Assembly (NCBI RefSeq): GCF_019710575.1
Contig: NZ_JAHWFK010000033.1
Location: 1 to 64,000 of the forward strand
Source of the DNA: Paractinoplanes polyasparticus
GTDB taxonomy: Bacteria; Actinomycetota; Actinomycetes; Mycobacteriales; Micromonosporaceae
Length of the DNA stretch: 64,000 nucleotides
Direction: 5' to 3'
Shown here: positions 50,766-58,849 of the stretch, piece by piece
Position numbering within the stretch: the first letter of the stretch is position 1
Layout of the letters: each line of letters opens with the position of its first letter
The notes under the pieces: model-generated
The model's database searches: none
Told to the model about the DNA's origin: nothing
The model's input: the letters and a program-made list of their open reading frames with translations, nothing else
Program-made: the position numbers and the translations under genes

Positions 50766-51587
50766 GTGAGGCACTCTCAGCTGGCCCGCCGCGCGGGCAT
50801 CCCGGTAGCCGCAGCCGTCCTCGGCGCGCTCGTCGCCACACCGGCCCTGGCCGACGCGACGGTCGTGTCGCCGACGACGGCCTACCAGGGCAGCGGGCAG
50901 AACGTGACCCTGCGCGTCACGAACGACGGCGCCGCACCGGTTCGCCGGATCACGCTCAAGTTCCGCGACGACACGCCCCTGGCCGAGGCCTATCCGCTGT
51001 CGGTCGAGGACTGGGCGCCGAGCATCAAGATGCGGACGATCTCGACGCCGCTGAAAACGCTGCACGGCGACAACGAGACGACCGAGGTCGCCGCGTCGAT
51101 CACCTGGCTCGCCATGCCCGGCAAGGACCTGGCTCCCGGCAAGAGCGCCGATCTCACGGTGGCTGTCGGCCCGCTGCCGCAGCTGAGCACCGTCCAGTTG
51201 GACGTTGCCACCACCTACGCCGACGGCAAGCCCGGCCCGGCGATGCCCCCGGCCGCGTTGAAGCTGACCCCGGACCCCACCGGCGGCCTGGCCGCAGCGG
51301 CCCACTCGCACGGCGGCGCCACCGGCGGGTCGGCCGCCAGCGGCGAGGAGCAGCTGTTCAAGCAGGCCATCGAGGAGGCCGACCGCGGCTCCTCGATCTG
51401 GTCGTACGCGGGCTGGGTCGTCGCCGCCCTGGCGCTGGCCGGCGGCCTGGTGATGATGCTGCGCAACCGGCACCGCGCCGAGGAGCCCGAGCCGGCCGAC
51501 GACGAGACCGCCGACGAACCCGCGGCTGAGGAGAAAGAGCCCGTGACCGCGGGCAACGGCAACAGCAAGTGGGCCTACAAGGGCTGA
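50766..51587 (+). CDS. YcnI-like DUF1775 protein with C-terminal membrane anchor
   Basis: A 273-residue exported protein. The signal peptide ends at TPALA; the mature part DATVVSPTTAYQGSGQNVTL and SVEDWAPSIKMRTIST fits DUF1775. In YcnI proteins a His at the mature N-terminus binds copper; here Asp/Ala stand at that place, so the canonical site is missing, though HSHGG occurs at about residue 181. A helix near 218-238 and an acidic tail (EEPEPADDETADEP) follow. GTG start without a ribosome binding site. Confidence 0.82.
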   Translation: MRHSQLARRAGIPVAAAVLGALVATPALADATVVSPTTAYQGSGQNVTLRVTNDGAAPVRRITLKFRDDTPLAEAYPLSVEDWAPSIKMRTISTPLKTLHGDNETTEVAASITWLAMPGKDLAPGKSADLTVAVGPLPQLSTVQLDVATTYADGKPGPAMPPAALKLTPDPTGGLAAAAHSHGGATGGSAASGEEQLFKQAIEEADRGSSIWSYAGWVVAALALAGGLVMMLRNRHRAEEPEPADDETADEPAAEEKEPVTAGNGNSKWAYKG

Positions 51588-51693
51588 CAGGACTCCCGCG
51601 ATGGTGGACGCGGGACACCGTCGTGATGGCGCGCGTGGGGCGCGGCGCACGACGTGCGGGTGGAGCCATTGGGCATGGCGCGTGACCCGCGGA

Positions 51694-51727
51694 CGAGGGG
51701 CGGAGGATTCACTTCTTCCGCCCCTCG
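51694..51727. terminator. Bidirectional terminator hairpin
   Basis: CGAGGGGCGGA (51694-51704) pairs perfectly with TCCGCCCCTCG (51717-51727). It lies in the 164-base gap between the YcnI-like and DHH genes, which converge. Confidence 0.75.
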
Positions 51728-51751
51728 AGTATCTCCGCCGACACCGTCCGC

Positions 51752-52690
51752 CTACACCGACACCGGCCGGGGTGAGCGCAGCGCGTCGACGATCTCCCGC
51801 TCAACCCGTTCAGCTTGATCGTGCGGCACCTGGCAGGTGCCGGCCGCGATGTGACCGCCCCCGCCGTAGCGCAGCATCACCTCGCCCACATCCACCGGCG
51901 AGGTGCGGTCGAGGATCGATTTTCCGCAGGCGAAAACGGTGTTCAGCTTCTGCCGCCCCCAGATCACGTGGACCGAGACCCGCGCCTCGGGGAACATCGC
52001 GTACACCATGAAGCGGTTCCCGGCGTGGATCACCTCTTCCTCGCGCAGGTCGACCACGACGACGTCGCCGTCGACGCGACTGACCCGCTTCAGCTGCTCG
52101 ACGAAGAGATCGTGCTGCGCCCGGTACAGCTCCGCCCGCTCGGCCACGTCGGGCTGGGAGAGGATCTCGCGGACGTCGTTGTGCTGAATGCAAGCGTCGA
52201 TGAGCTGCATCATCAGCTGGTAGTTGGAGATCCGGAAATCGCGGAAACGCCCCAGCCCGGTACGGCTGTCCATCAGGAAGTTCAGCAGGGTCCAGCCCTG
52301 GGGGTCGAGGATGTCGTCGAGGGCGTAATCGGCCGAGTCGGCCTGGTCGACCGCGTACATGAGGCCGTTGGAGACCTCGGGGAAGCGCTCCCGGCCCCCG
52401 TAGTACTCGTAGATCACCCGGGCCGCGGAGGGCGCGTCGGCGTCGATGACGTGGTTGCTGAGATTGCCCTCGTTGCGCAGCGTCTCGGAGTGGTGGTGGT
52501 CGAAGACCATGTACGCCCCCGGCGCGTACGGCAGGTTCGTGAGGATGTCGTTCTCGGTCACCTCGACCTCCCCGTCCTGCACGTCCTTGGGGTGGACGAA
52601 CTTGATGTCACCGATCATGTCGAGGTGGCGCAGCAGCACGGCGCAGACCAAGCCGTCGAAGTCGCTACGGGTCACGAGCCGATACTTCAC
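51752..52690 (-). CDS. DHH family phosphoesterase
   Basis: A 312-residue soluble phosphoesterase. The catalytic metal sites are in VTRSDFDGLVCAVLLRHLDM and the DHH motif in MVFDHHHSETLRN; the DHHA1 domain ends with LRYGGGGHIAAGTCQ. Family members hydrolyse cyclic dinucleotide products, nanoRNA or phosphate esters. This subgroup (with FVHPKDVQDGEVEV) is not assigned. A run of G lies before the GTG start. Monocistronic between convergent and divergent neighbours. Confidence 0.9.
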   Translation of the reverse strand: MKYRLVTRSDFDGLVCAVLLRHLDMIGDIKFVHPKDVQDGEVEVTENDILTNLPYAPGAYMVFDHHHSETLRNEGNLSNHVIDADAPSAARVIYEYYGGRERFPEVSNGLMYAVDQADSADYALDDILDPQGWTLLNFLMDSRTGLGRFRDFRISNYQLMMQLIDACIQHNDVREILSQPDVAERAELYRAQHDLFVEQLKRVSRVDGDVVVVDLREEEVIHAGNRFMVYAMFPEARVSVHVIWGRQKLNTVFACGKSILDRTSPVDVGEVMLRYGGGGHIAAGTCQVPHDQAERVEREIVDALRSPRPVSV

Positions 52691-52845
52691 GGGTCCCCCT
52701 AGGGTGCGCACAGCGATACACCCCAGTTTGCCACTTTTGCCGGTGTATCCCGGGTCGCATCCGGGGATGGAAGTGAACCTTTCCGGCTCGGCCCTGCGTA
52801 GAGTTTTGCCGGACGGTCCCAACGGTCGGAGGACACGTAATAACC

Positions 52846-54339
52846 ATGGACAACGCCCCTCAGCTCATTCAGGAGCGCAGCGCCCCACCCGCCACGCTGG
52901 TGATCTTCGGCGCCTCGGGCGACCTGACCCGGCGCAAGCTCCTCCCGGCCGTGGAGAGCCTCGCCCGGCACAATCGCCTGCCCAGCCAGTTCGCCCTGGT
53001 CGGCGTAGCCCGCACCCCGATGGGCGACGAGCAGTTCGCGGACAGCGCGCTCGGCGGCCGCAGCCTGCTCGACAAATCGCAGCTCCAGGGCGGAATCCGG
53101 TACGTCTCGGGCGGCTACGACGACCCCGACACGTACAAGCGGCTGGCCGAGACCCTCGACGGGCTCGACGCCGAGCGGGGCACTGCCGGCAACCGCCTGT
53201 TCTACCTGTCCACCCCGGCCGAGGCGTTCGAGCCGGTGATCAACGGGCTGGCCGGCGCCGGTCTCAACCACCCGCGCGAGGGCTCCTTCGCGCGGCTGGT
53301 GATCGAGAAGCCGTACGGCCGCGACCTGCCCAGCGCCCGCGAGCTCGACGCCGTCGTGCACGGCTCGTTCGACGAGTCCCAGGTGTTCCGGATCGACCAC
53401 TACCTCGGCAAAGACACCGTGCAGAACGTGCTCGCGCTGCGCTTCGCCAACTCGATCTTCCAGCCCATCTGGGACCGTTCCTGGGTCGACCACGTGCAGA
53501 TCACGGTGGCCGAGACTCTCGGCGTCGGCACCCGCGGCGGCTTCTACGAGCACGCGGGCGCCATGCGCGACATCGTGCAGAACCACGTGCTGCAGGTTCT
53601 CGCGCTCGCGCTCATGGAGCCGCCGGCGTCGTTCGAGGCCGAGGGTCTGCGCAACGAGAAGGTGAAGCTGCTGCAGGCGATCCGGCTGCCCACCAACCGC
53701 GACATCGCCGACCTGGCCGTCCGCGGGCAGTACACGCGCGGCGGCACCCGGGACGACCTGATGGCCGGCTACCGCGAAGAGGTGGGCGTCGACCCGCTGT
53801 CGCGGACCGAGACGTACGCGGCCATGCGGCTCAACGTCGACAACTGGCGCTGGGCCGGTGTGCCGTTCTATGTGCGTACGGGAAAGCGCCTGCCGGCCCG
53901 GGTGACCGAGGTGGCCCTGCAGTTCCAGCGGCCGCCGCACCTGCCCATCCCGCAGGACCAGCTGACCGGGCTCGAGGCCGACGCGCTGATCCTGCGCATC
54001 CAGCCCAACGAGGGCATCTCGCTGCGCTTCGGGGCCAAGGTGCCGGGCCACTCGTTCCGGGTGCGCACCGCGTCGATGGACTTCTCGTACGAGCAGACGT
54101 TCGCCGAGGAATCCCCCGAGGCGTACGAGCGTCTGCTGCTCGACGCGCTGCTCGGCGACCCGACGCTGTTCATCCGCAGCGACGAGGTCGAGCACTCGTG
54201 GCGGATCGTCGACCCGATCATCGAGCACTGGGCCTCGGACAACTCGCCGATCCCGACCTACGAGGCCGCCTCGTGGGGTCCCGCCGACGCCGACCGCCTG
54301 ATCGGCCGCAGCGGCCGCGCCTGGAAGAACAGCATCTAG
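52846..54339 (+). CDS. zwf: Glucose-6-phosphate 1-dehydrogenase
   Basis: A 497-residue enzyme that oxidises glucose-6-phosphate to 6-phosphogluconolactone, producing NADPH (pentose phosphate pathway). The coenzyme motif is VIFGASGDLTRRKLLPAVES and the active-site signature RIDHYLGKDTVQN (about residues 181-193) is intact; IEKPYGRDLPSARELD and YVRTGKRLPARVTEVA also fit. Normal length. It stands apart from the usual tkt-tal-opcA cluster, so it may be a second copy, but that cannot be judged from this window. Confidence 0.96.
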   Translation: MDNAPQLIQERSAPPATLVIFGASGDLTRRKLLPAVESLARHNRLPSQFALVGVARTPMGDEQFADSALGGRSLLDKSQLQGGIRYVSGGYDDPDTYKRLAETLDGLDAERGTAGNRLFYLSTPAEAFEPVINGLAGAGLNHPREGSFARLVIEKPYGRDLPSARELDAVVHGSFDESQVFRIDHYLGKDTVQNVLALRFANSIFQPIWDRSWVDHVQITVAETLGVGTRGGFYEHAGAMRDIVQNHVLQVLALALMEPPASFEAEGLRNEKVKLLQAIRLPTNRDIADLAVRGQYTRGGTRDDLMAGYREEVGVDPLSRTETYAAMRLNVDNWRWAGVPFYVRTGKRLPARVTEVALQFQRPPHLPIPQDQLTGLEADALILRIQPNEGISLRFGAKVPGHSFRVRTASMDFSYEQTFAEESPEAYERLLLDALLGDPTLFIRSDEVEHSWRIVDPIIEHWASDNSPIPTYEAASWGPADADRLIGRSGRAWKNSI

Positions 54340-54359
54340 GCGTCAAGAGCAACTACCTC

Positions 54360-54455
54360 GAACTTCGCCCGTCGATGTCGAGGGCGCCGAAAACGGCTAG
54401 GCGTAGCCGAGGCCGTTTTCGGTGTCCTCGGCATCGACCCCTCAGGGCGAAGTTC
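54360..54455. terminator. Long imperfect hairpin between zwf and peroxiredoxin genes
   Basis: GAACTTCGCCC (54360-54370) pairs with GGGCGAAGTTC (54445-54455); GTCGATG-T-CGAGG pairs with CCTCGGCATCGAC; and CCGAAAACGGC pairs with GCCGTTTTCGG at the top. Together these form a stem of about 40 bp around a 14-base loop. It overlaps the last codons of the peroxiredoxin gene and probably ends both transcripts. Confidence 0.8.
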
Positions 54456-54915
54456 TCGGCGAGCGGAGCGACGCCAAAGCAAGCTCAGCGTGGTCGTCCA
54501 TGTTCATTTCGGCGTGGATCACGTCCAGCACCGTGCGGTCGGTGTCGATCACGAAGGTCATCCGCTTCGAGGTGAGCGGGCCCAGCGGCAGCTTGCGCTT
54601 GACACCGAGCGCCGACGCGACGGTGTAGTCCGGGTCGCTGAGCAACGGGTAGTCGAAGCCGTGCTTGTCCGAGAACTGCTTCTGCTTCTCGACCGGGTCG
54701 CGGCTGATGCCGACCCGTTGAGCGCCGGCCTCGCGGAACTCGGCCGCCAGGTCGCGGAAGTTGCAGGCCTCGGCCGTGCAGCCACTGCTCATGGCGGCCG
54801 GATAGAAGAACAGCACCACCGGGCCGTCGGCGAGCAGCGCGCTCAGCCGGCGCGGCGTGCCGTCCTGGTCGGGAAGCTCGAAATCGTCGACGACGTCACC
54901 CGGTTTGATGCTCAT
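54442..54915 (-). CDS. Bcp/PrxQ-type peroxiredoxin
   Basis: A 157-residue thiol peroxidase. The peroxidatic Cys46 and likely resolving Cys51 are in FYPAAMSSGCTAEACNFRD; Ser replaces the usual Thr of the P-x3-T-x2-C active site, as in some active members. FSDKHGFDYPLLSDPDY and TFVIDTDRTVLDVIHAEM are further family marks. Cytoplasmic. It reduces hydroperoxides using thioredoxin. Confidence 0.92.
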   Translation of the reverse strand: MSIKPGDVVDDFELPDQDGTPRRLSALLADGPVVLFFYPAAMSSGCTAEACNFRDLAAEFREAGAQRVGISRDPVEKQKQFSDKHGFDYPLLSDPDYTVASALGVKRKLPLGPLTSKRMTFVIDTDRTVLDVIHAEMNMDDHAELALASLRSPRTSP

Positions 54916-55052
54916 CGGGAAAACTTACCGCTCAGTAGCGGATTCGGCCATCGTGGCCCGGCTCGCCTAGGCTGGGGGCCACCGACCCCCGTCCCTTCGA
55001 TCGATTCAGCACCACCCGCCCCCCGCAGATATCCACCGAAAGCGACACCGCC

Positions 55053-55385
55053 ATGCAGGTCTCGGTCGCGCACCACCCGCCGAACACGGCCGTGCTGGTG
55101 CTGCGAGGTTCCCTCGACATCGACACCGCGCCCGTTCTCAAGGCGAATCTCGCCCGCCTCGTCGACCGGCCCGCTCCCCGGGTCGTGGTGGACGTGGCCG
55201 GGCTCGACTTCTGCGACTCGATGGGTGTCGGCGTTCTGGTCACCGCGCACGGTCGTGCCACCGAACGCGACGGCTGGGTGCGGCTGGCCGGGCCGTCGGG
55301 CTTCCTGCGCCGGCTGTTCGACACGCTGGGCCTGACCGAATACCTGGCCCTGTTCCCCGACGTGGAAACGGCCCTGAAGGACTGA
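55053..55385 (+). CDS. STAS domain anti-sigma factor antagonist
   Basis: A 110-residue single STAS domain. The phosphorylatable Ser is in LDFCDSMGVGVLV, with NTAVLVLRGSLDIDTAPVLK at the N-terminus. Such proteins release a sigma factor by binding its anti-sigma kinase when unphosphorylated. No kinase or sigma gene is next to it, so its partner lies elsewhere. Confidence 0.9.
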   Translation: MQVSVAHHPPNTAVLVLRGSLDIDTAPVLKANLARLVDRPAPRVVVDVAGLDFCDSMGVGVLVTAHGRATERDGWVRLAGPSGFLRRLFDTLGLTEYLALFPDVETALKD

Positions 55386-55387
55386 GG

Positions 55388-55405
55388 CCGAGCGCCTGCG
55401 CTCGG
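55388..55405 (+). terminator. Short hairpin after the STAS gene
   Basis: CCGAGCGC pairs with GCGCTCGG around CT, starting three bases after the STAS stop codon. It is perfect over eight bases and a plausible terminator. Confidence 0.55.
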
Positions 55406-55459
55406 TCGCGCGTGTGCTGACCTGATTCGCTCGATCGCGCGTGCGCCGCTGGACGCGAA

Positions 55460-55516
55460 CGAGTTCGGCCTGCGAACGATGGCGGCTTCGCCGACATCGC
55501 CCGAAGGCCGAACTCG
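55460..55516. terminator. Inverted repeat before the metzincin stop
   Basis: CGAGTTCGGCC (55460-55470) and GGCCGAACTCG (55506-55516) are perfectly complementary over 11 bases around 35 bases. Together with the short hairpin it fills the 159-base gap between the STAS and metzincin genes and may act as a terminator for either. Confidence 0.5.
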
Positions 55517-55544
55517 CCCGCGCGGCAACGCGCTCCTCGCTGAC

Positions 55545-57530
55545 CTAGCTGGTCAGGCCGAAGACGATGCGCCCGAGGGTGTCCTCGGTGCCGACGAAGC
55601 CCTCGGCGGGCAGGAACAGGCTCTCACCGAAGTCGACGTCGATGTCGTCCGCGGTGCCGCCGACGCCGTCCGGTCCGACGCCGAAGAGCGTGCCGAAGCC
55701 GGCGCCGCCCGCGTCCATCAGGTTGGGCAGCGCGTCCTGGTTGTCGGTGTGGAAGTCGCCGAAGAAGTGGCCGGCCTCGTGCGAGATCACATTGGCCAGG
55801 GCCTGCGCGACGAACTTCAGCCGGTCACTGTCGCTGGTCAGGTACGTGTTGAGCGACGCCGGCGTCGAACCCGCGGGCGAGCTCAGCACGTCCAGCAGCA
55901 CCAGGGCGGTCTCCTCGGTCTCGAAGTTACCGGGGTCGATGCTCTGCGCGATGCCGATCGTGTCGACGCCGGACTCCTCGATGGTGCCGCCGACCACGAC
56001 CCGGCTGACGTTCGCCTTGCCCCAGGTGTCGGCGTTGTCCTTGCTGTTGGTGACCTTGACCTTGAACTTCGGGTTGAGGCCGCTCTCCTCCAGGTCGTGC
56101 TTGATGTTCTCGGTGACACCGGCGACCACCAGGTCGATCAGCGCGTCCTCGTCGGCCCGGGTCAGGCCCCAGCTCGTCAGGAACGCGGGCAGCGCCGTGA
56201 GGTCACGGTTGCCGCCCCCGCCGAAGACCCCGGTGTTCACCCGGGCGCCGTCGAAGTCCAGATACAGCGTCTGCTGCGGCTTCGCGCCCTGAAGCACCGG
56301 GCGGTACGCCTCGACCGTGATCTGGTAGGCGCCGGAACCACTGGCGACACCCACGTAGTGCCAGCCGGCCTTCGTCGCGACGTAGTCGGTGACGGCGTTG
56401 CCACCCGCGGGCAGCGGCGAGTCGACCGGGTAGATGTACGACACGTCCTGACGCGAGCCGTGCACCTCGCGCGGCACGGTGTCGTAGACGGTCAGGTAGG
56501 TCGCCGAACCGGACACCGAACCGCCGATGACGTCGCCGGCGCGCAGCTTGACCGCGAAGAAGTCCTCGTCCACCCCGCCCGAGGTGAGGGTCAGGTTGTA
56601 CGGGCCCTCGGTGGGCGGGGTCGGGTCGCCGATGCCGCCGCCGCTGCCCGAGTCGAACGGGTCGGCGGGCAGGCCGCCGTACGCGGCGACTGCCAGGTAG
56701 AAGTCGCCGGCCGTGGTCACCCGGTAGACGATCCGGCTGTCGATGCCCGAGAAGTCGTCGTTGACCGCGAGCAGGGTGCCGTCCGGCGCGAACAGCTGCA
56801 GGACGGTGTCCAGCGGCCCGGTCGGGGTCGCCGTCGAGATGGTCAGCACCTTGCCGGCCGGCGCGCTGAGCTTGTAGAAGTCGAAGTCGTTGCTGCCGTC
56901 GCCGGTCTGCCGCCCGTGCGGGCCGTCGCCGATCTGCGAGCTGATGGCCGCGCCGCTCTGGGTGCCGACGCCGATCCCGGTCGGGCCGGCCAGCGGGATC
57001 GAGCCGTTGTCCTCGGGCGCCGGGGCGACGGTCGGGGTGCTGACGACCTCGTTGTCCAGGCTGCCCAGGATCCGGATGTTCGGGAACTGGTCGGCGCCGG
57101 TGCCGTAGCCGTTGATCCGCTGAGCGTTGACCGGGACGTCGTTGCCGCCGGAGGTGCCCGGCAACTCGTCCTCGTCGACCGCGACCGCGGGCTTGACCGC
57201 CGCCTGCGCCTTCACGCCGGCTGCCTTGTCGCGCGCGGCGGCCTTGGCCTTGGACTGGGTCTTCATGTAGTTGGCCCAGCCCGAGTAGTCCACCTTGGCC
57301 GGATCGGCCACCTCGGCCAGGTACGGGTTCGGGCCCTTCGGCTTGGACCCGTACGGCGCCTTGGGCGCGATACCCACGCCGGCTTCGAGCGAAGCTTTGT
57401 CGGCCGGGCTCAGTTTGTCGCCGGACGGCGCGGACGGCGCGAGCGCGTGCGGTCCCGCCTGCGCGGCCCCTGGCGTGATCAACGCGAGGCCGAGAACCGC
57501 CACGGAGACGGTCGCGATGCTTCGTCGCAT
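55545..57530 (-). CDS. Secreted metzincin-type metalloprotease with PPC domain
   Basis: A 661-residue exported protein. The signal peptide (residues 1-25) ends near GAAQA. After a Lys/Ala-rich propeptide-like region comes a pre-peptidase C-terminal (PPC) beta domain (DFDFYKLSAPAGKVLTISTA, LQLFAPDGTLLAVNDDFSG). The catalytic zinc motif is HEAGHFFGDFH (His584, Glu585, His588, His594), the metzincin H-E-x2-H-x2-G-x2-H pattern, followed by a Met-turn in NLMDAG. AGGGGGA precedes the ATG at 57530. The substrate is unknown. The order, PPC before the protease, is the reverse of the usual C-terminal position. Confidence 0.85.
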   Translation of the reverse strand: MRRSIATVSVAVLGLALITPGAAQAGPHALAPSAPSGDKLSPADKASLEAGVGIAPKAPYGSKPKGPNPYLAEVADPAKVDYSGWANYMKTQSKAKAAARDKAAGVKAQAAVKPAVAVDEDELPGTSGGNDVPVNAQRINGYGTGADQFPNIRILGSLDNEVVSTPTVAPAPEDNGSIPLAGPTGIGVGTQSGAAISSQIGDGPHGRQTGDGSNDFDFYKLSAPAGKVLTISTATPTGPLDTVLQLFAPDGTLLAVNDDFSGIDSRIVYRVTTAGDFYLAVAAYGGLPADPFDSGSGGGIGDPTPPTEGPYNLTLTSGGVDEDFFAVKLRAGDVIGGSVSGSATYLTVYDTVPREVHGSRQDVSYIYPVDSPLPAGGNAVTDYVATKAGWHYVGVASGSGAYQITVEAYRPVLQGAKPQQTLYLDFDGARVNTGVFGGGGNRDLTALPAFLTSWGLTRADEDALIDLVVAGVTENIKHDLEESGLNPKFKVKVTNSKDNADTWGKANVSRVVVGGTIEESGVDTIGIAQSIDPGNFETEETALVLLDVLSSPAGSTPASLNTYLTSDSDRLKFVAQALANVISHEAGHFFGDFHTDNQDALPNLMDAGGAGFGTLFGVGPDGVGGTADDIDVDFGESLFLPAEGFVGTEDTLGRIVFGLTS

Positions 57531-57645
57531 CAAATTCCCCCTTCAGCTCGTCGACGGCCCCCCGGCCGAAGACGGCGAGGTCGACGTTACTGAAGAAGAT
57601 CGTCGATATCTACATATGTCGATAGTGCGAAACACAGGTGTCGAA

Positions 57646-57675
57646 AAGCCGCCTCGGACTCGGCCGGGGCGGCTT
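57646..57675 (-). terminator. Terminator after the ROK gene
   Basis: AAGCCGCCTCGG (57646-57657) pairs with CCGGGGCGGCTT (57664-57675) with one mismatch; in the minus-strand transcript the stem lies 15 bases beyond the ROK stop. Between it and the metzincin start, GTCGATA occurs twice (57602 and 57618) near a CATATG palindrome, a possible operator for the metzincin gene. Confidence 0.65.
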
Positions 57676-57690
57676 ATCGACGAGCGGTGG

Positions 57691-58734
57691 TCAGACGGAC
57701 TGGACAGCCTCGAGGGCGGCTACGGCGGCGCCGCGTGCGCCGGCCATGTCGAGGTCGGCGACCAGGGCGAAGGTCGCGGCGGCCTGCTGCTCGGCGCGCA
57801 GCTCGGTGCTCTCGCGGACCGTGTTGAGGAACCACTGCCGGAACTTCGGCGAGGCCTCGACGACGCCGCCGCCCAGCAGATAGGCGTCGGGGTCGGTGAA
57901 ATTGGCGGCGATGGTGAAGAGCTTGCCGATCGCCTTGGCCTGCTGCCCGAACACCGCCAGCGCCAGCGGGTCCTCCTTTTCCCCGTACGACCGCAGTTGC
58001 TTGGCCGCCTGCGGCAGCGGCAGCGCGGCGAGCGGGTGGTCGGGGAACCGGGTCAGCCAGTACGGCAGCAGGTTTTTCTTGATGCCGGTCAGCGAGGCGA
58101 TGCTCTCGACGTCGCCGGTGAACCCGCAGTTGCACTCGGGCACCGGCTGACCGACCTCGAGCACGCCGTGCAGCGGGATCTGCACGTGGCCGAGCTCGCC
58201 CGCCATGCCGGCCGCGCCGCTGACGACCTTGCCGTCGGAGACCACCCCGCCGCCCAGGCCGGTGCCGACGATCGCCGCGACCGACGACTTGGTCATCGCC
58301 TCGGCCCCGAAGAGCTGGTGGTGCGCGTAGAGCGCGGCCGCGTTGGCGTCGTTCAGATAGAAGACGGGCAGGCCGATGCGGGCCTCGAGCGCGCTGCGGA
58401 TGTCGAAGCCGTGCCACGACACCATGCTGAAGTTCGTCGCGCCCTTGGACGAGATGACGCCCTTGGCGCTGGCCGGGCCGGGCGTGTCGAGCCCGACCGC
58501 GCGGACCAGGGTCAGCGGCGTGCTGGTCAGCTCGAGGATGTTGTGGAAGGCGTCGGCCAGCTGCTCGATCGCCGATTCCGGACCGTCGGTGACCAGGCTC
58601 GGATTCTCGACCAGATTGTCGACCAGATATCGCCCCGTGGCGTCCAGCACCGTGGCGTTGTTGCAGGTGCCGCCGTTGTCGAGACCGACGACGACCCAGG
58701 AGGCGGGGGTCCGAACCGATTCAGCCTGATCCAC
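57691..58734 (-). CDS. ROK family sugar kinase-like protein
   Basis: A 347-residue protein of the ROK (repressor, ORF, kinase) family without a DNA-binding domain, so probably a sugar kinase. The ATP-phosphate motif is VVVGLDNGGTCNNATV and the sugar-binding region has FYLNDANAAALYAH and AAIVGTGLGGGVV. The ROK zinc motif reads GHVQI ... ECNCGFTGDVE: the two CxC cysteines remain, but the third Cys is Asp. Starts at GTG 58734, with the divergent DUF1800 gene upstream. Confidence 0.85.
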   Translation of the reverse strand: MDQAESVRTPASWVVVGLDNGGTCNNATVLDATGRYLVDNLVENPSLVTDGPESAIEQLADAFHNILELTSTPLTLVRAVGLDTPGPASAKGVISSKGATNFSMVSWHGFDIRSALEARIGLPVFYLNDANAAALYAHHQLFGAEAMTKSSVAAIVGTGLGGGVVSDGKVVSGAAGMAGELGHVQIPLHGVLEVGQPVPECNCGFTGDVESIASLTGIKKNLLPYWLTRFPDHPLAALPLPQAAKQLRSYGEKEDPLALAVFGQQAKAIGKLFTIAANFTDPDAYLLGGGVVEASPKFRQWFLNTVRESTELRAEQQAAATFALVADLDMAGARGAAVAALEAVQSV

Positions 58735-58849
58735 ACCGGTGAGCGTACGTCCGACTTCGCCCCGGCGGTACGGGTGCGAGCGGATTGCGGGTCCGTTAGT
58801 CACGGTTGCAGCCGCGACGGACCGGCCCGGACAGGTCGAAGGATCTGGC

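Noticed and set aside
55479-57593. Plus-strand open frame opposite the metzincin gene
   Set aside because: Shadow of the minus-strand gene, which has a signal peptide, a zinc motif and a ribosome binding site.
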